Shown here in pieces: positions 9,261 to 18,255 of a DNA stretch of 64,000 nt. A program made the translations under genes and the position numbers. Position 1 is the stretch's first letter. Every line of letters starts with the position of its first letter. The notes under the pieces were generated by a model that saw nothing but the letters and a program-made list of their open reading frames with translations, was not told the origin of the DNA and searched no databases. The stretch covers positions 1,426,001 through 1,490,000 of the forward strand of contig NZ_QVTD01000003.1 of NCBI RefSeq assembly GCF_003429105.1, in the 5' to 3' direction. The stretch comes from Peribacillus glennii (GTDB lineage: Bacteria; Bacillota; Bacilli; Bacillales; DSM-1321).

Positions 9261-9290
9261 AACTTAGAGCCGTTCGCTCTAAGTTTTTTT
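9261..9290. terminator. Bidirectional Rho-independent terminator
   Basis: Perfect 10-bp stem AACTTAGAGC / GCTCTAAGTT with a 5-nt loop, followed by a T run on the + strand and preceded by an A run that serves the - strand. It lies between the convergent pilX-like and diguanylate cyclase genes. Confidence 0.85.
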
Positions 9291-9296
9291 ATGATC

Positions 9297-11018
9297 TCAT
9301 CCAACATACTTCGCAACCCTATTCCTCCCCGCCTGTTTCGCTCCGGTATACATGGCCCGGTCTGCGTGGCGGATGAGTGCCTGAGCGTCTTCAGCATCCA
9401 ACGGCGCGGAGGCTAACCCGATGCTTGCCGTTATCGGAACTGAAAGAATGGTACGGGTATCGTCCAAATCCGAATAGACAGTAAAAGGTTTACTGGCAAT
9501 GGTGTGCCTGATACTTTCAGCGAAGTCAAAAGCCTCCGATTTGCTTACGTCCGGCAAAAGGATCACAAATTCTTCTCCGCCATAACGGGCCACAATTCCC
9601 TTGGCCGGCATCAATCTCTCAAGACGGCGAGCCAGTCCGGCAAGGATATCATTTCCGCTCTGGTGGCCGTATGTGTCATTTACTGTTTTAAAATGGTCAA
9701 TGTCGAGGAGAATTAATGAAAGAGTGCTAATTTCCCTGTTTTGCAATTTGATAAATTCGTTTTCAAGGGCATCTTCGAAAAAACGGTAATTATAAAGGTT
9801 GGTTAAGGCGCAGCGCTCACTTTTCTGCTTCGTTTCATGTAAATGGCGCGCATTTTCGATTGCCACCGCCAAATAGGAGCATAAAATATCCGTGATCATT
9901 AGGTGATATTGCTCATATGCACGTTTTCTTCCTGAAGCCAGGATCAATACACCCACTACCAATTCATTTCTCACAATAGGAACGGCGAGTAAACTTTCTA
10001 TTGTTTCCGGCAGGATGCCAATATCAAGATGTTCCCACTCTCTTCTTTTATGAAAAATAACTCCTTTTTTCGATTTCCAAACAAATCCTGAAATCCCTTC
10101 TTTAAGTGTCAGTGGCGGGATTTCCTTCTTTTTTTCTATACCTTGTTCTGCATAACCCAAAAGATGGATTTCATTTTTCTCATTGAATAAATCAAGGATG
10201 TAAGCATTGTCAGATGGAATAATAGCAGGTATCTTTAAAACAAAGATGCTGAGAACCTCATTGACCTGCAGCCTTTGGGTCAGTTCATGGCCGAATTCCC
10301 CTGCCCTTTTCAAACGTTCACTGACTTCCTGGGAAGAGTTATAAAGCTTCAATACAAGGGCTATCCCTACTAAAGGGATCCCGCCAAACAATATCGAAAG
10401 ATAGCCTAGCTGATCGTATAATATAAATAAGATCAATCCGATGGGAAGCACCACTAATGAGGCAATGAAATCCCAAACAGCATCCTTGGTGAACAGTTCT
10501 AGTTTCTGGCCGTTCAATATGTATCTTGAAACTGAAATGAAAAGCGTATTCAACATAAAATACACAAGCAGGTAAATCAATATTTTCCAAAAATTGGAAG
10601 GGCCTATAACAGCATCAAAATCATGTGTTCCGCCAATCCCATAGTAGATCATCCCGCTTACTACTGATACGAAGAAAAAAATCAAGGAATTCAACGGGAG
10701 GCGGTACATTTCATTTCGCCTCAGCCGAAGCATCAAAAGCATGAACATGAAGGAAATTTGCGTCAATATCATTTCGACAGCGAGCCCAAAAATCAGAAAG
10801 ACCGCCAGTGATACCCCCTGCACTGACGAAATAGGTGTATTATTTATGATCATGGGTATGAAAGATAAAATGCACATTAACACAAGGAAAGCCAGGGTGT
10901 CCCAGCCGCGTCCGGTGATTAGGGGCGGAAAATGTTGAAATGATAGAGTGATTCCCGCTGGAATAATCATTAACCATGATCCCCAGACTACAATTCGTTT
11001 CTTTTTCACTACTTCCAA
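9297..11018 (-). CDS. Membrane-bound diguanylate cyclase (multi-TM sensor, GAF, GGDEF)
   Basis: About 573 aa. An N-terminal region of roughly 8 hydrophobic helices (about 10-215) is followed by a GAF domain (about 235-390) and a GGDEF domain (about 405-570). The active-site loop reads RYGGEEF, so two-GTP to c-di-GMP synthesis should be intact; the position five residues upstream that would carry the inhibitory RxxD I-site reads PAKG, so product inhibition is probably missing. The TTG at 11018 is chosen because AAAGGGG lies about 8 nt before it; the GTG at 11027 would sit inside that site. Monocistronic, convergent with the minor pilin cluster. Input signal unknown. Confidence 0.9.
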   Translation of the reverse strand: MEVVKKKRIVVWGSWLMIIPAGITLSFQHFPPLITGRGWDTLAFLVLMCILSFIPMIINNTPISSVQGVSLAVFLIFGLAVEMILTQISFMFMLLMLRLRRNEMYRLPLNSLIFFFVSVVSGMIYYGIGGTHDFDAVIGPSNFWKILIYLLVYFMLNTLFISVSRYILNGQKLELFTKDAVWDFIASLVVLPIGLILFILYDQLGYLSILFGGIPLVGIALVLKLYNSSQEVSERLKRAGEFGHELTQRLQVNEVLSIFVLKIPAIIPSDNAYILDLFNEKNEIHLLGYAEQGIEKKKEIPPLTLKEGISGFVWKSKKGVIFHKRREWEHLDIGILPETIESLLAVPIVRNELVVGVLILASGRKRAYEQYHLMITDILCSYLAVAIENARHLHETKQKSERCALTNLYNYRFFEDALENEFIKLQNREISTLSLILLDIDHFKTVNDTYGHQSGNDILAGLARRLERLMPAKGIVARYGGEEFVILLPDVSKSEAFDFAESIRHTIASKPFTVYSDLDDTRTILSVPITASIGLASAPLDAEDAQALIRHADRAMYTGAKQAGRNRVAKYVG

Positions 11019-11135
11019 TGGAATCACCCCTTTACATGACCACTTGTTTATACGGGAAAATTTAACAGAAAAGTGTCAATTAAAAGTAATTTTAACAAAT
11101 TTTTATTGCAATGTCATACTGTAAATCTGTTGATT

Positions 11136-12449
11136 TTATGGCATGTCCTGAAGAATGACCTTGGTATAGGGCCTGGCCAGCGCCAGAAAATATAACGAGC
11201 CCGTGATGATAAGAGCCTCATTTTGCCCCAGGTTTTTGATGGCTGCTTCGATTGCTTTTTGCCAGCCTTTTATCATTTGTTTGCTATGGCTTTTACTAGA
11301 TTCATTAAGAACCTCGGCACTAGCGGCACGGGCATGCGGAATTTCCGTAAAGATTGCCTGTTCGGCATAGACATCAAGGATGTTAATCATCTCTTTATAG
11401 TTTTTATCTTTCAGGGCAGTAAACACAAAACGATATTTTTTTTCTGGATAGGCGTTATGAAGTGTATCCATCAATACCAACATGCCTGCAGGATTATGGG
11501 CACCGTCCAATATGATGGGCGGGTTTTCCGATAACAGTTCAAAACGGCCCCTCCAAGCCGATTGGCGCAGGCCTTTTCGAATGCTTTCTTCATGAATGGA
11601 AAACTCTTGCCGTCCATTTAAAAGCGTAATGGCCGTTAACGCAAGGGATGCATTTTCCGCTTGATGCCAGCCACGCATCGTAAGCTGAACTTTTTCTAGC
11701 ACATATTTGTCCATTCGAAATGTGAAGGACTGAGAGGTTTCATGTGTGTTCCAAGCCTCCAAGGCAAAGTCCCTTTCAAGCTGAAATAAAGGGGCATCCT
11801 GCGTATCAGCCTTTAACCTTATAATTTCTTCTGCTTGTGGGTTTTTCACGCCGCTGATTACTGGCACTCCTTTCTTGATAATTCCTGCTTTCTCCTCTGT
11901 TATCAATTCGATGGAGTCACCCAGGATATTGGTATGTTCAAGGGAAATAGATGTAATGATCGACAGGACAGGGGTAACCACGTTCGTAGAATCGAGCCTA
12001 CCGCCAAGCCCTGCCTCAAGCAAAACAATATCTACGTCATTCTTTTTAAAATACATAAAAGCGATGGCGGTCAAAATTTCGAATTGTGTCGGTCCTTCCG
12101 AATCCTTGTCCATCTTCTCAATTGTTGAATAGATTTCATTAAAAACTGAAATAAATTCCGTGTCACTGATCATAGAATGATTTATTGTAAATTCTTCATT
12201 CACGCGTTCTAAATATGGGGAAGTAAAGGACCCAACGCATATACCGGCCTCAATCAATATTTCCTTGATATAATTCAGTGTCGAGCCTTTGCCATTCGAT
12301 CCGGCTATATGAATGAATTTCATTTCAGCGTGAGGATTGCCGAGATAATCAAGAAACCTTTCCATCCGGGCCAGGCCAAAATCCATTCCCAGCTTCATCT
12401 GCCTCTGCAGTAAATATTCTTCTACGTCAGCCATTGTCTTTCTTTTCAT
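11136..12449 (-). CDS. folC: Bifunctional folylpolyglutamate/dihydrofolate synthase
   Basis: 437 aa. Adds glutamate to dihydropteroate and then gamma-glutamyl residues to folates, with ATP, in the cytoplasm. The P-loop is IAGSNGKGSTL (about 45-55), preceded by the family signature MKFIHIAGSNGKGS; LLEAGLGGRLDSTN is the second conserved block, and LDGAHNPAGM marks the C-terminal domain. The ATG at 12449 has GGAGG 7 nt upstream; an open frame continues to 12605 but has no site. Neighbours match B. subtilis, where folC precedes valS; here two ATP-grasp genes are inserted between them. Confidence 0.95.
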   Translation of the reverse strand: MKRKTMADVEEYLLQRQMKLGMDFGLARMERFLDYLGNPHAEMKFIHIAGSNGKGSTLNYIKEILIEAGICVGSFTSPYLERVNEEFTINHSMISDTEFISVFNEIYSTIEKMDKDSEGPTQFEILTAIAFMYFKKNDVDIVLLEAGLGGRLDSTNVVTPVLSIITSISLEHTNILGDSIELITEEKAGIIKKGVPVISGVKNPQAEEIIRLKADTQDAPLFQLERDFALEAWNTHETSQSFTFRMDKYVLEKVQLTMRGWHQAENASLALTAITLLNGRQEFSIHEESIRKGLRQSAWRGRFELLSENPPIILDGAHNPAGMLVLMDTLHNAYPEKKYRFVFTALKDKNYKEMINILDVYAEQAIFTEIPHARAASAEVLNESSKSHSKQMIKGWQKAIEAAIKNLGQNEALIITGSLYFLALARPYTKVILQDMP

Positions 12450-12551
12450 ATAAAAGCCTCCAATATTGCACTGCTGCTTACTTTCTGTAAAGATATATTT
12501 TACAATAGTTTTAGCAATTAAGTAACTATATCTAAAGGAAGTGCGGCGTAA

Positions 12552-13466
12552 ATGGACGATTCGCAAAAAAGCTGCTGGATCATCATAAATGGTTATTTGC
12601 AGCAAGAGAAATTTTCCGATCTTGCGGTTTTTATCAAGGATGCTGCGGAGAGAAAAAGAGTGAAAGCAACTATCGTCAGGAATACGGAATTGATTCCGGT
12701 CCTTGCTAATGGGGTGGCCAAGTTAAAAGGCGATCTGGCAGAACAACTTCCTGACTTTATCATTTATATGGATAAAGATATCCCATTGGCCTTCCACTTA
12801 GAGTTGATGGGCCTGCCTGTATATAACAGCAGCAAAGCCATCGAGGTCTGTGACAGTAAAACAAAGACCCATCATGCCTTGGCAAACCGCGGCATACCAA
12901 TGCCTAATACAATTTTCCCTCCTTTTACATACGAAGGAATCCTACGGAATGATTTTCAGACTTTCAGGGATATCGGAGCATGCCTCGGATACCCACTGAT
13001 CGTAAAAGAAGCTTACGGTTCATTTGGCCAGCAGGTGTATCTTGTTGAAAACGAAACGGAATTGATTGCAAAGGTGCAAGAAATTGCCCATGTACCTTTT
13101 ATGCTGCAGGAATTTGTCCAAAGCAGCAGGGGCAGGGATATACGATTAAACGTAGTGGGCGGCAGGGTTGTCGCTTCGATGCTCCGTACATCCGCGACCG
13201 ATTTTCGGGCCAATGTCACGAACGGTGGAAAAACCATGCCTTATTCCCCAACAAAAGAGGAAGCAGAACTGGCAATCAGGTGCGCAGACGTACTTGGCCT
13301 GGATTTCGCCGGCATAGACCTGCTTTTTGGCGAAAATGGGCCACTGCTATGCGAAGTGAACTCGAATTCCCATTTACTGAATATCTACCATGCGACAGGA
13401 GTAAATATAGCAGATGATATGATCAGCTATATCTTGCAGAATGAAAAGGAGAAAAACCATGCATGA
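12552..13466 (+). CDS. RimK-like ATP-grasp ligase, copy 1
   Basis: 304 aa. N-terminal domain (1-100) has the RimK-family layout, including I-x-x-G-Y near the start and YMDKDIPLAF. The ATP-grasp part shows CDSKTKTHHALANRGIPMP, the VKEAYGSFGQQVYLV lid, LQEFVQSSRGRDIRLNVVGGRVVA and the metal-binding C-terminal E-V-N-S-N. These enzymes ligate a carboxylate to an amine through an acyl phosphate; glutamate or lysine-type acceptors are common in the family, but the substrate here cannot be read. It diverges from folC with about 100 bp between, and the next gene overlaps it by 8 nt. AAAGGA lies about 12 nt before ATG. This pair is not in the B. subtilis folC-valS interval. Confidence 0.8.
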   Translation: MDDSQKSCWIIINGYLQQEKFSDLAVFIKDAAERKRVKATIVRNTELIPVLANGVAKLKGDLAEQLPDFIIYMDKDIPLAFHLELMGLPVYNSSKAIEVCDSKTKTHHALANRGIPMPNTIFPPFTYEGILRNDFQTFRDIGACLGYPLIVKEAYGSFGQQVYLVENETELIAKVQEIAHVPFMLQEFVQSSRGRDIRLNVVGGRVVASMLRTSATDFRANVTNGGKTMPYSPTKEEAELAIRCADVLGLDFAGIDLLFGENGPLLCEVNSNSHLLNIYHATGVNIADDMISYILQNEKEKNHA

Positions 13467-14322
13467 GCAGGGCTGGCTGATTTATTCAAAAGAAGATGCA
13501 GCGCGGAATATGTCTTATATTTACTGGATGATTGAAGAAGCCGGACAAATGGATATGAAGCTTTCCCTGCTGTTCCGGGAGGATTTTTCATTAGGGCATT
13601 TGTCATCAAAGCTAGAATTATTCCATCAAAAGAAATCGGTGCTCCTCCCTTCATTTGCAATCGTGCGAACGATTGATCCTTTTTTCACAAGGCAGTTGGA
13701 GCTGATTGGCGTAAGATGTTTTAATTCTGCGTTTGTCTCGGACTTGTGCAATAACAAAGCGAAAACCCATCAATTCATGGCGCAGCTTGGAATTCCGATG
13801 GCTGATACCATCTATGGCAATCGAGACCACTTTCGTCGGGAGGATGTCCTGTTGCAATACCCTTATATAGCTAAAGAAGTCTCAGGCCGCGGTGGAAAAC
13901 AAGTCTATCTAATTGAAAACGAAAAAGAGGAGCATGAGTTGCAAGGATCCCCAGGCAAATGGATACTCCAAAAACCTGCCGTTTATGGCAAGGATGTACG
14001 GGTATTTATTGTTGGAAGGAAAATCATAGCCGCTGTATTGAGGGAATCGGAAACTGATTTTAAAGCAAATTACACCTTGGGCGGCAGCGCCTCGCTGTAT
14101 GAACTGTCCGCTGAACAAAAATCTCTTGTAGAAAAAATAATTAATGTGGTGGATTTTGGCATGGCCGGTGTCGATTTTGTTTTTTCCGAAGAAGGCAGCT
14201 TTTTATTGAATGAAATTGAAGACGTTGTCGGCAGCCGGACGCTCAGTGCCTTGACAGATATTAATATCGTCAGGGAGTATTTACTGCATATCAAGGAAGA
14301 ATTGGGAGATCAAGTATATTGA
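13459..14322 (+). CDS. RimK-like ATP-grasp protein, copy 2 with altered metal-binding motif
   Basis: 287 aa from the ATG at 13459 (AAGGAG 7 nt upstream); it overlaps gene 1 by 8 nt, so translation is coupled. It parallels copy 1: DLCNNKAKTHQFMAQLGIPMADT, AKEVSGRGGKQVYLIEN, LQKPAVYGKDVRVFIVGRKIIAAVLRESETDFKAN and GMAGVDFVF. At the metal-ligand position, where copy 1 has EVNSN, this protein reads N-E-I-E-D-V-V-G-S, so the conserved Asn is replaced by Glu. Either catalysis is altered or the protein is a non-catalytic partner of copy 1. ATP-grasp family membership is clear; the activity is not. Shared distance to copy 1 suggests an old duplication. Confidence 0.78.
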   Translation: MHEQGWLIYSKEDAARNMSYIYWMIEEAGQMDMKLSLLFREDFSLGHLSSKLELFHQKKSVLLPSFAIVRTIDPFFTRQLELIGVRCFNSAFVSDLCNNKAKTHQFMAQLGIPMADTIYGNRDHFRREDVLLQYPYIAKEVSGRGGKQVYLIENEKEEHELQGSPGKWILQKPAVYGKDVRVFIVGRKIIAAVLRESETDFKANYTLGGSASLYELSAEQKSLVEKIINVVDFGMAGVDFVFSEEGSFLLNEIEDVVGSRTLSALTDINIVREYLLHIKEELGDQVY

Positions 14323-14456
14323 TGGCTGATATATTCGGTTTTCCGCTGATAAATTAAAATTTTCGCTCATATATTGAAATTTTCGCTCATAAATTTAGAT
14401 GCCGATCATAAAACTGGATTTTCGCTCGTGAATTCTGACCTTCGCTGATAAAGTGG
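14323..14456. repeat. Block of about six imperfect 20-21-bp tandem repeats
   Basis: Units around 14339-14359, 14360-14379, 14380-14399, 14400-14418, 14419-14439 and 14440-14456 share a core close to TTTTCGCTCATAAATT; a truncated unit may start at 14326. Units 2 and 3 are nearly identical; unit 4 is most diverged. The block lies just after the ATP-grasp stop and before the terminator shared with valS. No ORF runs through it. Function unknown. Confidence 0.75.
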
Positions 14457-14486
14457 TGGTCCGCCCCGGCATGTTTACTCTATGAT

Positions 14487-14522
14487 AAAAAAGGATGAAC
14501 CGTAACGGGTTCATCCTTTTTT
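14487..14522. terminator. Bidirectional terminator between ATP-grasp copy 2 and valS
   Basis: About 14-bp stem: AAGGATGAACC and its complement GGTTCATCCTT, loop GTAACG, flanked by A and T runs on both sides so that it can end the two convergent transcripts. Confidence 0.85.
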
Positions 14523-14524
14523 AC

Positions 14525-17176
14525 TTACAGTTGCTTCAATTCATGGATCCTGCTGATGACAGTATTGCGTTTTTCGCTGTAATCCTTTTCCTTCGCACGT
14601 TCCTCTTCAATTACCTTTTCAGGTGCTTTCTTTACAAAGCCTTCATTGCTTAATTTCTTTTGAACACGCTCTACTTCCTTGTTCAATTTATCGAGCTCCT
14701 TCTCCAGGCGGCTGATTTCTTCGTCAATGTTGATCAAGCCCTGCAGAGGCAGAATCAATTCTACGCCGGTGACAACTGCGGTCATTGCCTGCCCTGGTTC
14801 CTCAACATCTGTGCCGATTGTGAATTCCTCAGGGTTACAGAAGCGTTCAATATAAGCACTGTTTTTCTGAAGCCTGCTTAATGTCTCTTCATCCTTCGCC
14901 TTCAGGATCAGCTTGATTTTTTTGCTCATCGGCGTATTTACTTCTGCACGGATGTTTCGTACAGAACGGATAATTTCAACAAGAAGCTTCATTTCTTCAG
15001 CTGCTTCAGCATCGGTCAATTCAGCTTTCACTTCCGGCCATGCCGCTGTTGTGATGGATTCGCCTTCATGCGGCAGATTCTGCCAAATTTCCTCGGTAAT
15101 AAACGGCATGAAAGGGTGCAGCAATCTCATCGTATTATCCAGTACATATGCCAGGATAGAACGCGTGGTTTTCTTGGCAGCCTCATCTTCACCATACAGC
15201 GGAAGTTTAGCCATTTCAATGTACCAGTCGCAGAAATCATCCCAGATGAAATTGTATAGGATGCGGCCAACCTCGCCAAATTCATATTTATCAGCGAGTC
15301 TTGTAACGGTTTCGATCGTTTCGTTCAATCGGGTCAAAATCCACTTGTCCGCTACGGATTTTTCGCCGCTCAAATCGATTTCTTCATAAGTCAGCCCATC
15401 CATATTCATCAATGCAAAGCGTGAAGCATTCCAAATCTTATTGGCAAAGTTCCAGACTGCTTCTACCTTTTCAATGCTAAAGCGCAAATCCTGTCCCGGA
15501 GAACTGCCGGTTGACAGGAAGTAACGCAAGGAATCGGCACCGTATTGGTCGATGACATCCATTGGATCGACACCATTTCCAAGCGATTTACTCATCTTGC
15601 GTCCCTGTGCGTCACGGACAAGGCCATGAATTAGTACATCTTTAAATGGCCGTTCTCCTGTAAACTCAAGACCTTGGAATATCATACGCGATACCCAGAA
15701 GAAGATGATATCATATCCGGTCACAAGCGCTGCCGTTGGATAGTACCGTTTGTAATCTGCTGACTCTGTATCCGGCCATCCCATTGTGGAGAAAGGCCAA
15801 AGCGCCGAGCTGAACCAAGTATCAAGCACATCTTTATCCTGTTCCCAGTTTTTGATGTCTTCAGGGGCCTCCAGGCCGACATAAACTTCCCCTGTATGCT
15901 TATGGTACCATGCAGGGATCCTGTGCCCCCACCAAAGCTGGCGTGAAATACACCAATCACGGATATTTTCCATCCAGTGCAGGTATGTCTTCTCAAAACG
16001 GTCCGGCACGAAATGAACCTTTTCACTTTCGGATTTCTGCTGAAGCGCGATCGCTTCATCAGCCAATGGCTGCATTTTTACAAACCATTGAGTTGATAGA
16101 TATGGTTCTACTACTGCTCCGCTTCGTTCTGAATGGCCAACCGAATGGAGGTGGTCTTCAATTTTGAAAAGGACGCCCTCTTCCTGTAAGTCCTTTACAA
16201 TTTGCTTCCGGCATTCAAAACGGTCCATGCCTTCGTATTTTCCTGCCCTGCCGTTCATCGTACCGTCTTCATTCATGACGAGTATGCGTTCAAGGTTGTG
16301 GCGGTTGCCGATTTCAAAATCATTAGGATCATGGGCAGGCGTGATTTTCACGGCGCCTGAACCAAATTCCATATCAACGTAATCATCGCCAACGATGGGA
16401 ATCTCCCGGCCGGTAATCGGCAGGATGACTGTTTTGCCTATTAAGTGTTTATAGCGGTCATCTTCAGGATGAACGGCTACCGCTGTATCCCCAAGCATGG
16501 TCTCCGGCCGTGTCGTAGCAATTTCGATATGTCCGGATCCGTCCGCCAATGGATACTTCATATGATAGAATGCACCCTGTACATCTTTGTAAATAACCTC
16601 TATATCAGACAGCGCCGTTTTCGTGGAAGGATCCCAGTTGATGATATATTCACCGCGGTAGATCAATCCTTTTTTGTATAAGGAAACGAAAACCTCGCGA
16701 ACCGCTTTGGAAAGTCCTTCATCCAGCGTAAACCGCTCCCGTGAATAATCAAGGCCAAGCCCAAGCTTTGACCATTGCTGGCGGATATGGCTCGCATATT
16801 CTTCTTTCCACTTCCATGTTTCTTGGAGAAATTTCTCCCTCCCCAGGTCATAACGGCTTTGGCCCTGGTTCCGAAGCTTCTCTTCCACCTTGGCTTGCGT
16901 GGCGATTCCAGCATGGTCCATACCAGGAAGCCATAATACATCATAGCCCTGCATCCGTTTCATGCGGGTTAAAATGTCCTGAAGCGTCGTATCCCATGCA
17001 TGGCCAAGGTGCAATTTCCCCGTTACATTCGGGGGCGGGATAACGATTGTATATGGCTCTTTTTCACCTTCGCTTTTCGCTTCAAAAAACTTCCCCTTTA
17101 ACCACCATTCATACCGTCCTTTTTCAATCGTCTGCGGATCATATTTGGTCGGCATTGTTTGCTGCTGTTGTTCCAT
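14525..17176 (-). CDS. valS: Valyl-tRNA synthetase
   Basis: 883 aa class Ia synthetase that charges tRNA-Val and edits threonine. Present: the HIGH motif as KLHLGHAWD (about 55), the [12 protein letters not shown] loop (about 525), the CP1 editing region between them, and a C-terminal coiled coil (about 815-883, rich in Leu, Glu and Lys) typical of ValRS. ATG has AAAGGAGG 7-8 nt upstream. Expression is probably controlled by the valine T-box upstream. In B. subtilis folC follows valS directly; here the ATP-grasp pair and repeats separate them. Confidence 0.98.
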   Translation of the reverse strand: MEQQQQTMPTKYDPQTIEKGRYEWWLKGKFFEAKSEGEKEPYTIVIPPPNVTGKLHLGHAWDTTLQDILTRMKRMQGYDVLWLPGMDHAGIATQAKVEEKLRNQGQSRYDLGREKFLQETWKWKEEYASHIRQQWSKLGLGLDYSRERFTLDEGLSKAVREVFVSLYKKGLIYRGEYIINWDPSTKTALSDIEVIYKDVQGAFYHMKYPLADGSGHIEIATTRPETMLGDTAVAVHPEDDRYKHLIGKTVILPITGREIPIVGDDYVDMEFGSGAVKITPAHDPNDFEIGNRHNLERILVMNEDGTMNGRAGKYEGMDRFECRKQIVKDLQEEGVLFKIEDHLHSVGHSERSGAVVEPYLSTQWFVKMQPLADEAIALQQKSESEKVHFVPDRFEKTYLHWMENIRDWCISRQLWWGHRIPAWYHKHTGEVYVGLEAPEDIKNWEQDKDVLDTWFSSALWPFSTMGWPDTESADYKRYYPTAALVTGYDIIFFWVSRMIFQGLEFTGERPFKDVLIHGLVRDAQGRKMSKSLGNGVDPMDVIDQYGADSLRYFLSTGSSPGQDLRFSIEKVEAVWNFANKIWNASRFALMNMDGLTYEEIDLSGEKSVADKWILTRLNETIETVTRLADKYEFGEVGRILYNFIWDDFCDWYIEMAKLPLYGEDEAAKKTTRSILAYVLDNTMRLLHPFMPFITEEIWQNLPHEGESITTAAWPEVKAELTDAEAAEEMKLLVEIIRSVRNIRAEVNTPMSKKIKLILKAKDEETLSRLQKNSAYIERFCNPEEFTIGTDVEEPGQAMTAVVTGVELILPLQGLINIDEEISRLEKELDKLNKEVERVQKKLSNEGFVKKAPEKVIEEERAKEKDYSEKRNTVISRIHELKQL

Positions 17177-17214
17177 ATAAACTTCCTCCTTTATCAGGCA
17201 TTCAAAATCCCGGA

Positions 17215-17500
17215 AAATAAAAAACTTCCTTCATCACAAAAGGACGAAGGAAGTTGTTCGCGGTTCCACCTTTTTTCCGACAAAATTTAGTAATGCAATT
17301 TTGTTCGGCTCTCAAATAAGATAACGGCTCTTGCCGGTATTCCGCTAGCCAAAAGTGAACGCGGAAACGCGCCCTTAATCAGTTCACGGAAACGACTCAC
17401 AGGCGACTTCGGATGGTACCGGCCTGGAAACCTTACAGCTAATGGCTTCCTCTCTGTAAAGCAGTATGGCATCTTACTATTCCTGTTCTCAGTCTTTATA
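17215..17500 (-). ncRNA. T-box riboswitch, tRNA-Val specific, valS leader
   Basis: The T-box core GGTGGAACCGCG is at about 17260-17272 read leftward. It is followed by a terminator stem AACTTCCTTC / GAAGGAAGTT and a T run (17217-17254). Stem I contains GAAGTCGCC, placing GUC (valine) as specifier codon at 17405-17407. Uncharged tRNA-Val should favour the antiterminator and valS transcription. The 5' boundary is approximate. Confidence 0.93.
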
Positions 17501-17555
17501 TTTATTCAGATTTCCCTTCGCTGGCTACATACAGCTGATGGAAGATTCATTTAAT

Positions 17556-17585
17556 ATAGTACATAAAAATATGTTATATAGTCAA
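17556..17585 (-). promoter_or_regulatory. Probable sigma-A promoter of valS
   Basis: -35 TTGACT (17580-17585) and -10 TACTAT (17556-17561) with an 18-nt spacer, about 55 nt upstream of the T-box leader. Confidence 0.5.
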
Positions 17586-17708
17586 TATTCTTTTCCGTTT
17601 TTTACTCATTGTATACATATCCCGCGTGATAGGCCATAGGCAAAAAGCACATTTTCTGCCGAGAAAACATACGATGGCATAATAATACAAAAGGATGGTT
17701 TTCGCCCA

Positions 17709-17900
17709 ATGAGAAAAAGATATAATCCTTATTCATTGCCTCCCTGGCTCAGAACGGTCCGCGCTGTTTGCGCTCAATTCATCATCCCTTTCAGCGTCTT
17801 TCAAGGGATCAGGACTTTTTTATTGCCAACCACATTCGATGTTTTGCTGCTTGCCATCTTTATTTTGATAGCCGTAGCCTTTCATCTGGAGTGGATATAA
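17709..17900 (+). CDS. Small conserved-looking membrane protein, function unknown
   Basis: 63 aa with ATG start; GGATGG lies about 10 nt upstream. The N-terminus is basic (MRKRYNPYSLPPWLR), followed by a helix with Cys and Gln (about 18-35) and a strongly hydrophobic C-terminal helix (about 42-60), so one or two membrane passes are likely. It is divergent from valS and convergent with ysxE. I do not recognise a named family. The good hydrophobicity pattern, plausible ribosome binding site and intergenic location argue that it is real. Confidence 0.55.
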   Translation: MRKRYNPYSLPPWLRTVRAVCAQFIIPFSVFQGIRTFLLPTTFDVLLLAIFILIAVAFHLEWI

Positions 17901-18213
17901 TAACAGCCGCTTTATTCGCAGGAGGGTTTCTTAGTACAAAGACAGGAGGATAGTTGAGGCGCGTAGGATGTGGATCACACAGGTGTTGGCACAGGACGTG
18001 CGTACTCAGCCTATGTTCTATCTGATTTCCTGAACTTGGCCACTTCTTGGATTACACTGTTTAAATAGATGATTATTTTATGTGTTTATGGGCATATATC
18101 ACAGATAATATCCCTATTTTAGACAGCAAGATCAAGAAGCTGTTCAATTGGTACAACCCGCCGTTCATCTATTGAAGTACTCATTGTTGTTAAGTTATCT
18201 CCTCTTTGAGAAA
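17901..18213. other. Intergenic region without a recognised gene
   Basis: About 313 bp. On the - strand a 21-codon frame (about 18164-18226, MSTSIDERRVVPIEQLLDLAV) follows GAGGAG but at 14 nt, and it starts within the ysxE terminator, so it is unlikely to be a gene. Nothing else recognisable is seen. Confidence 0.4.
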
Positions 18214-18255
18214 AAATAACCGGCCAGCAAAAATTTCTTTGCCTGGCCGGTCTTA
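18214..18255 (-). terminator. ysxE terminator
   Basis: GC-rich stem ACCGGCCAG / CTGGCCGGT with an AT-rich loop and a following T run read leftward; it overlaps the ysxE stop. Confidence 0.8.

Noticed and set aside
18164-18226. 21-codon leftward frame after ysxE (MSTSIDERRVVPIEQLLDLAV)
   Set aside because: Its GAGGAG is about 14 nt away, the frame begins within the ysxE terminator, and its length is short.
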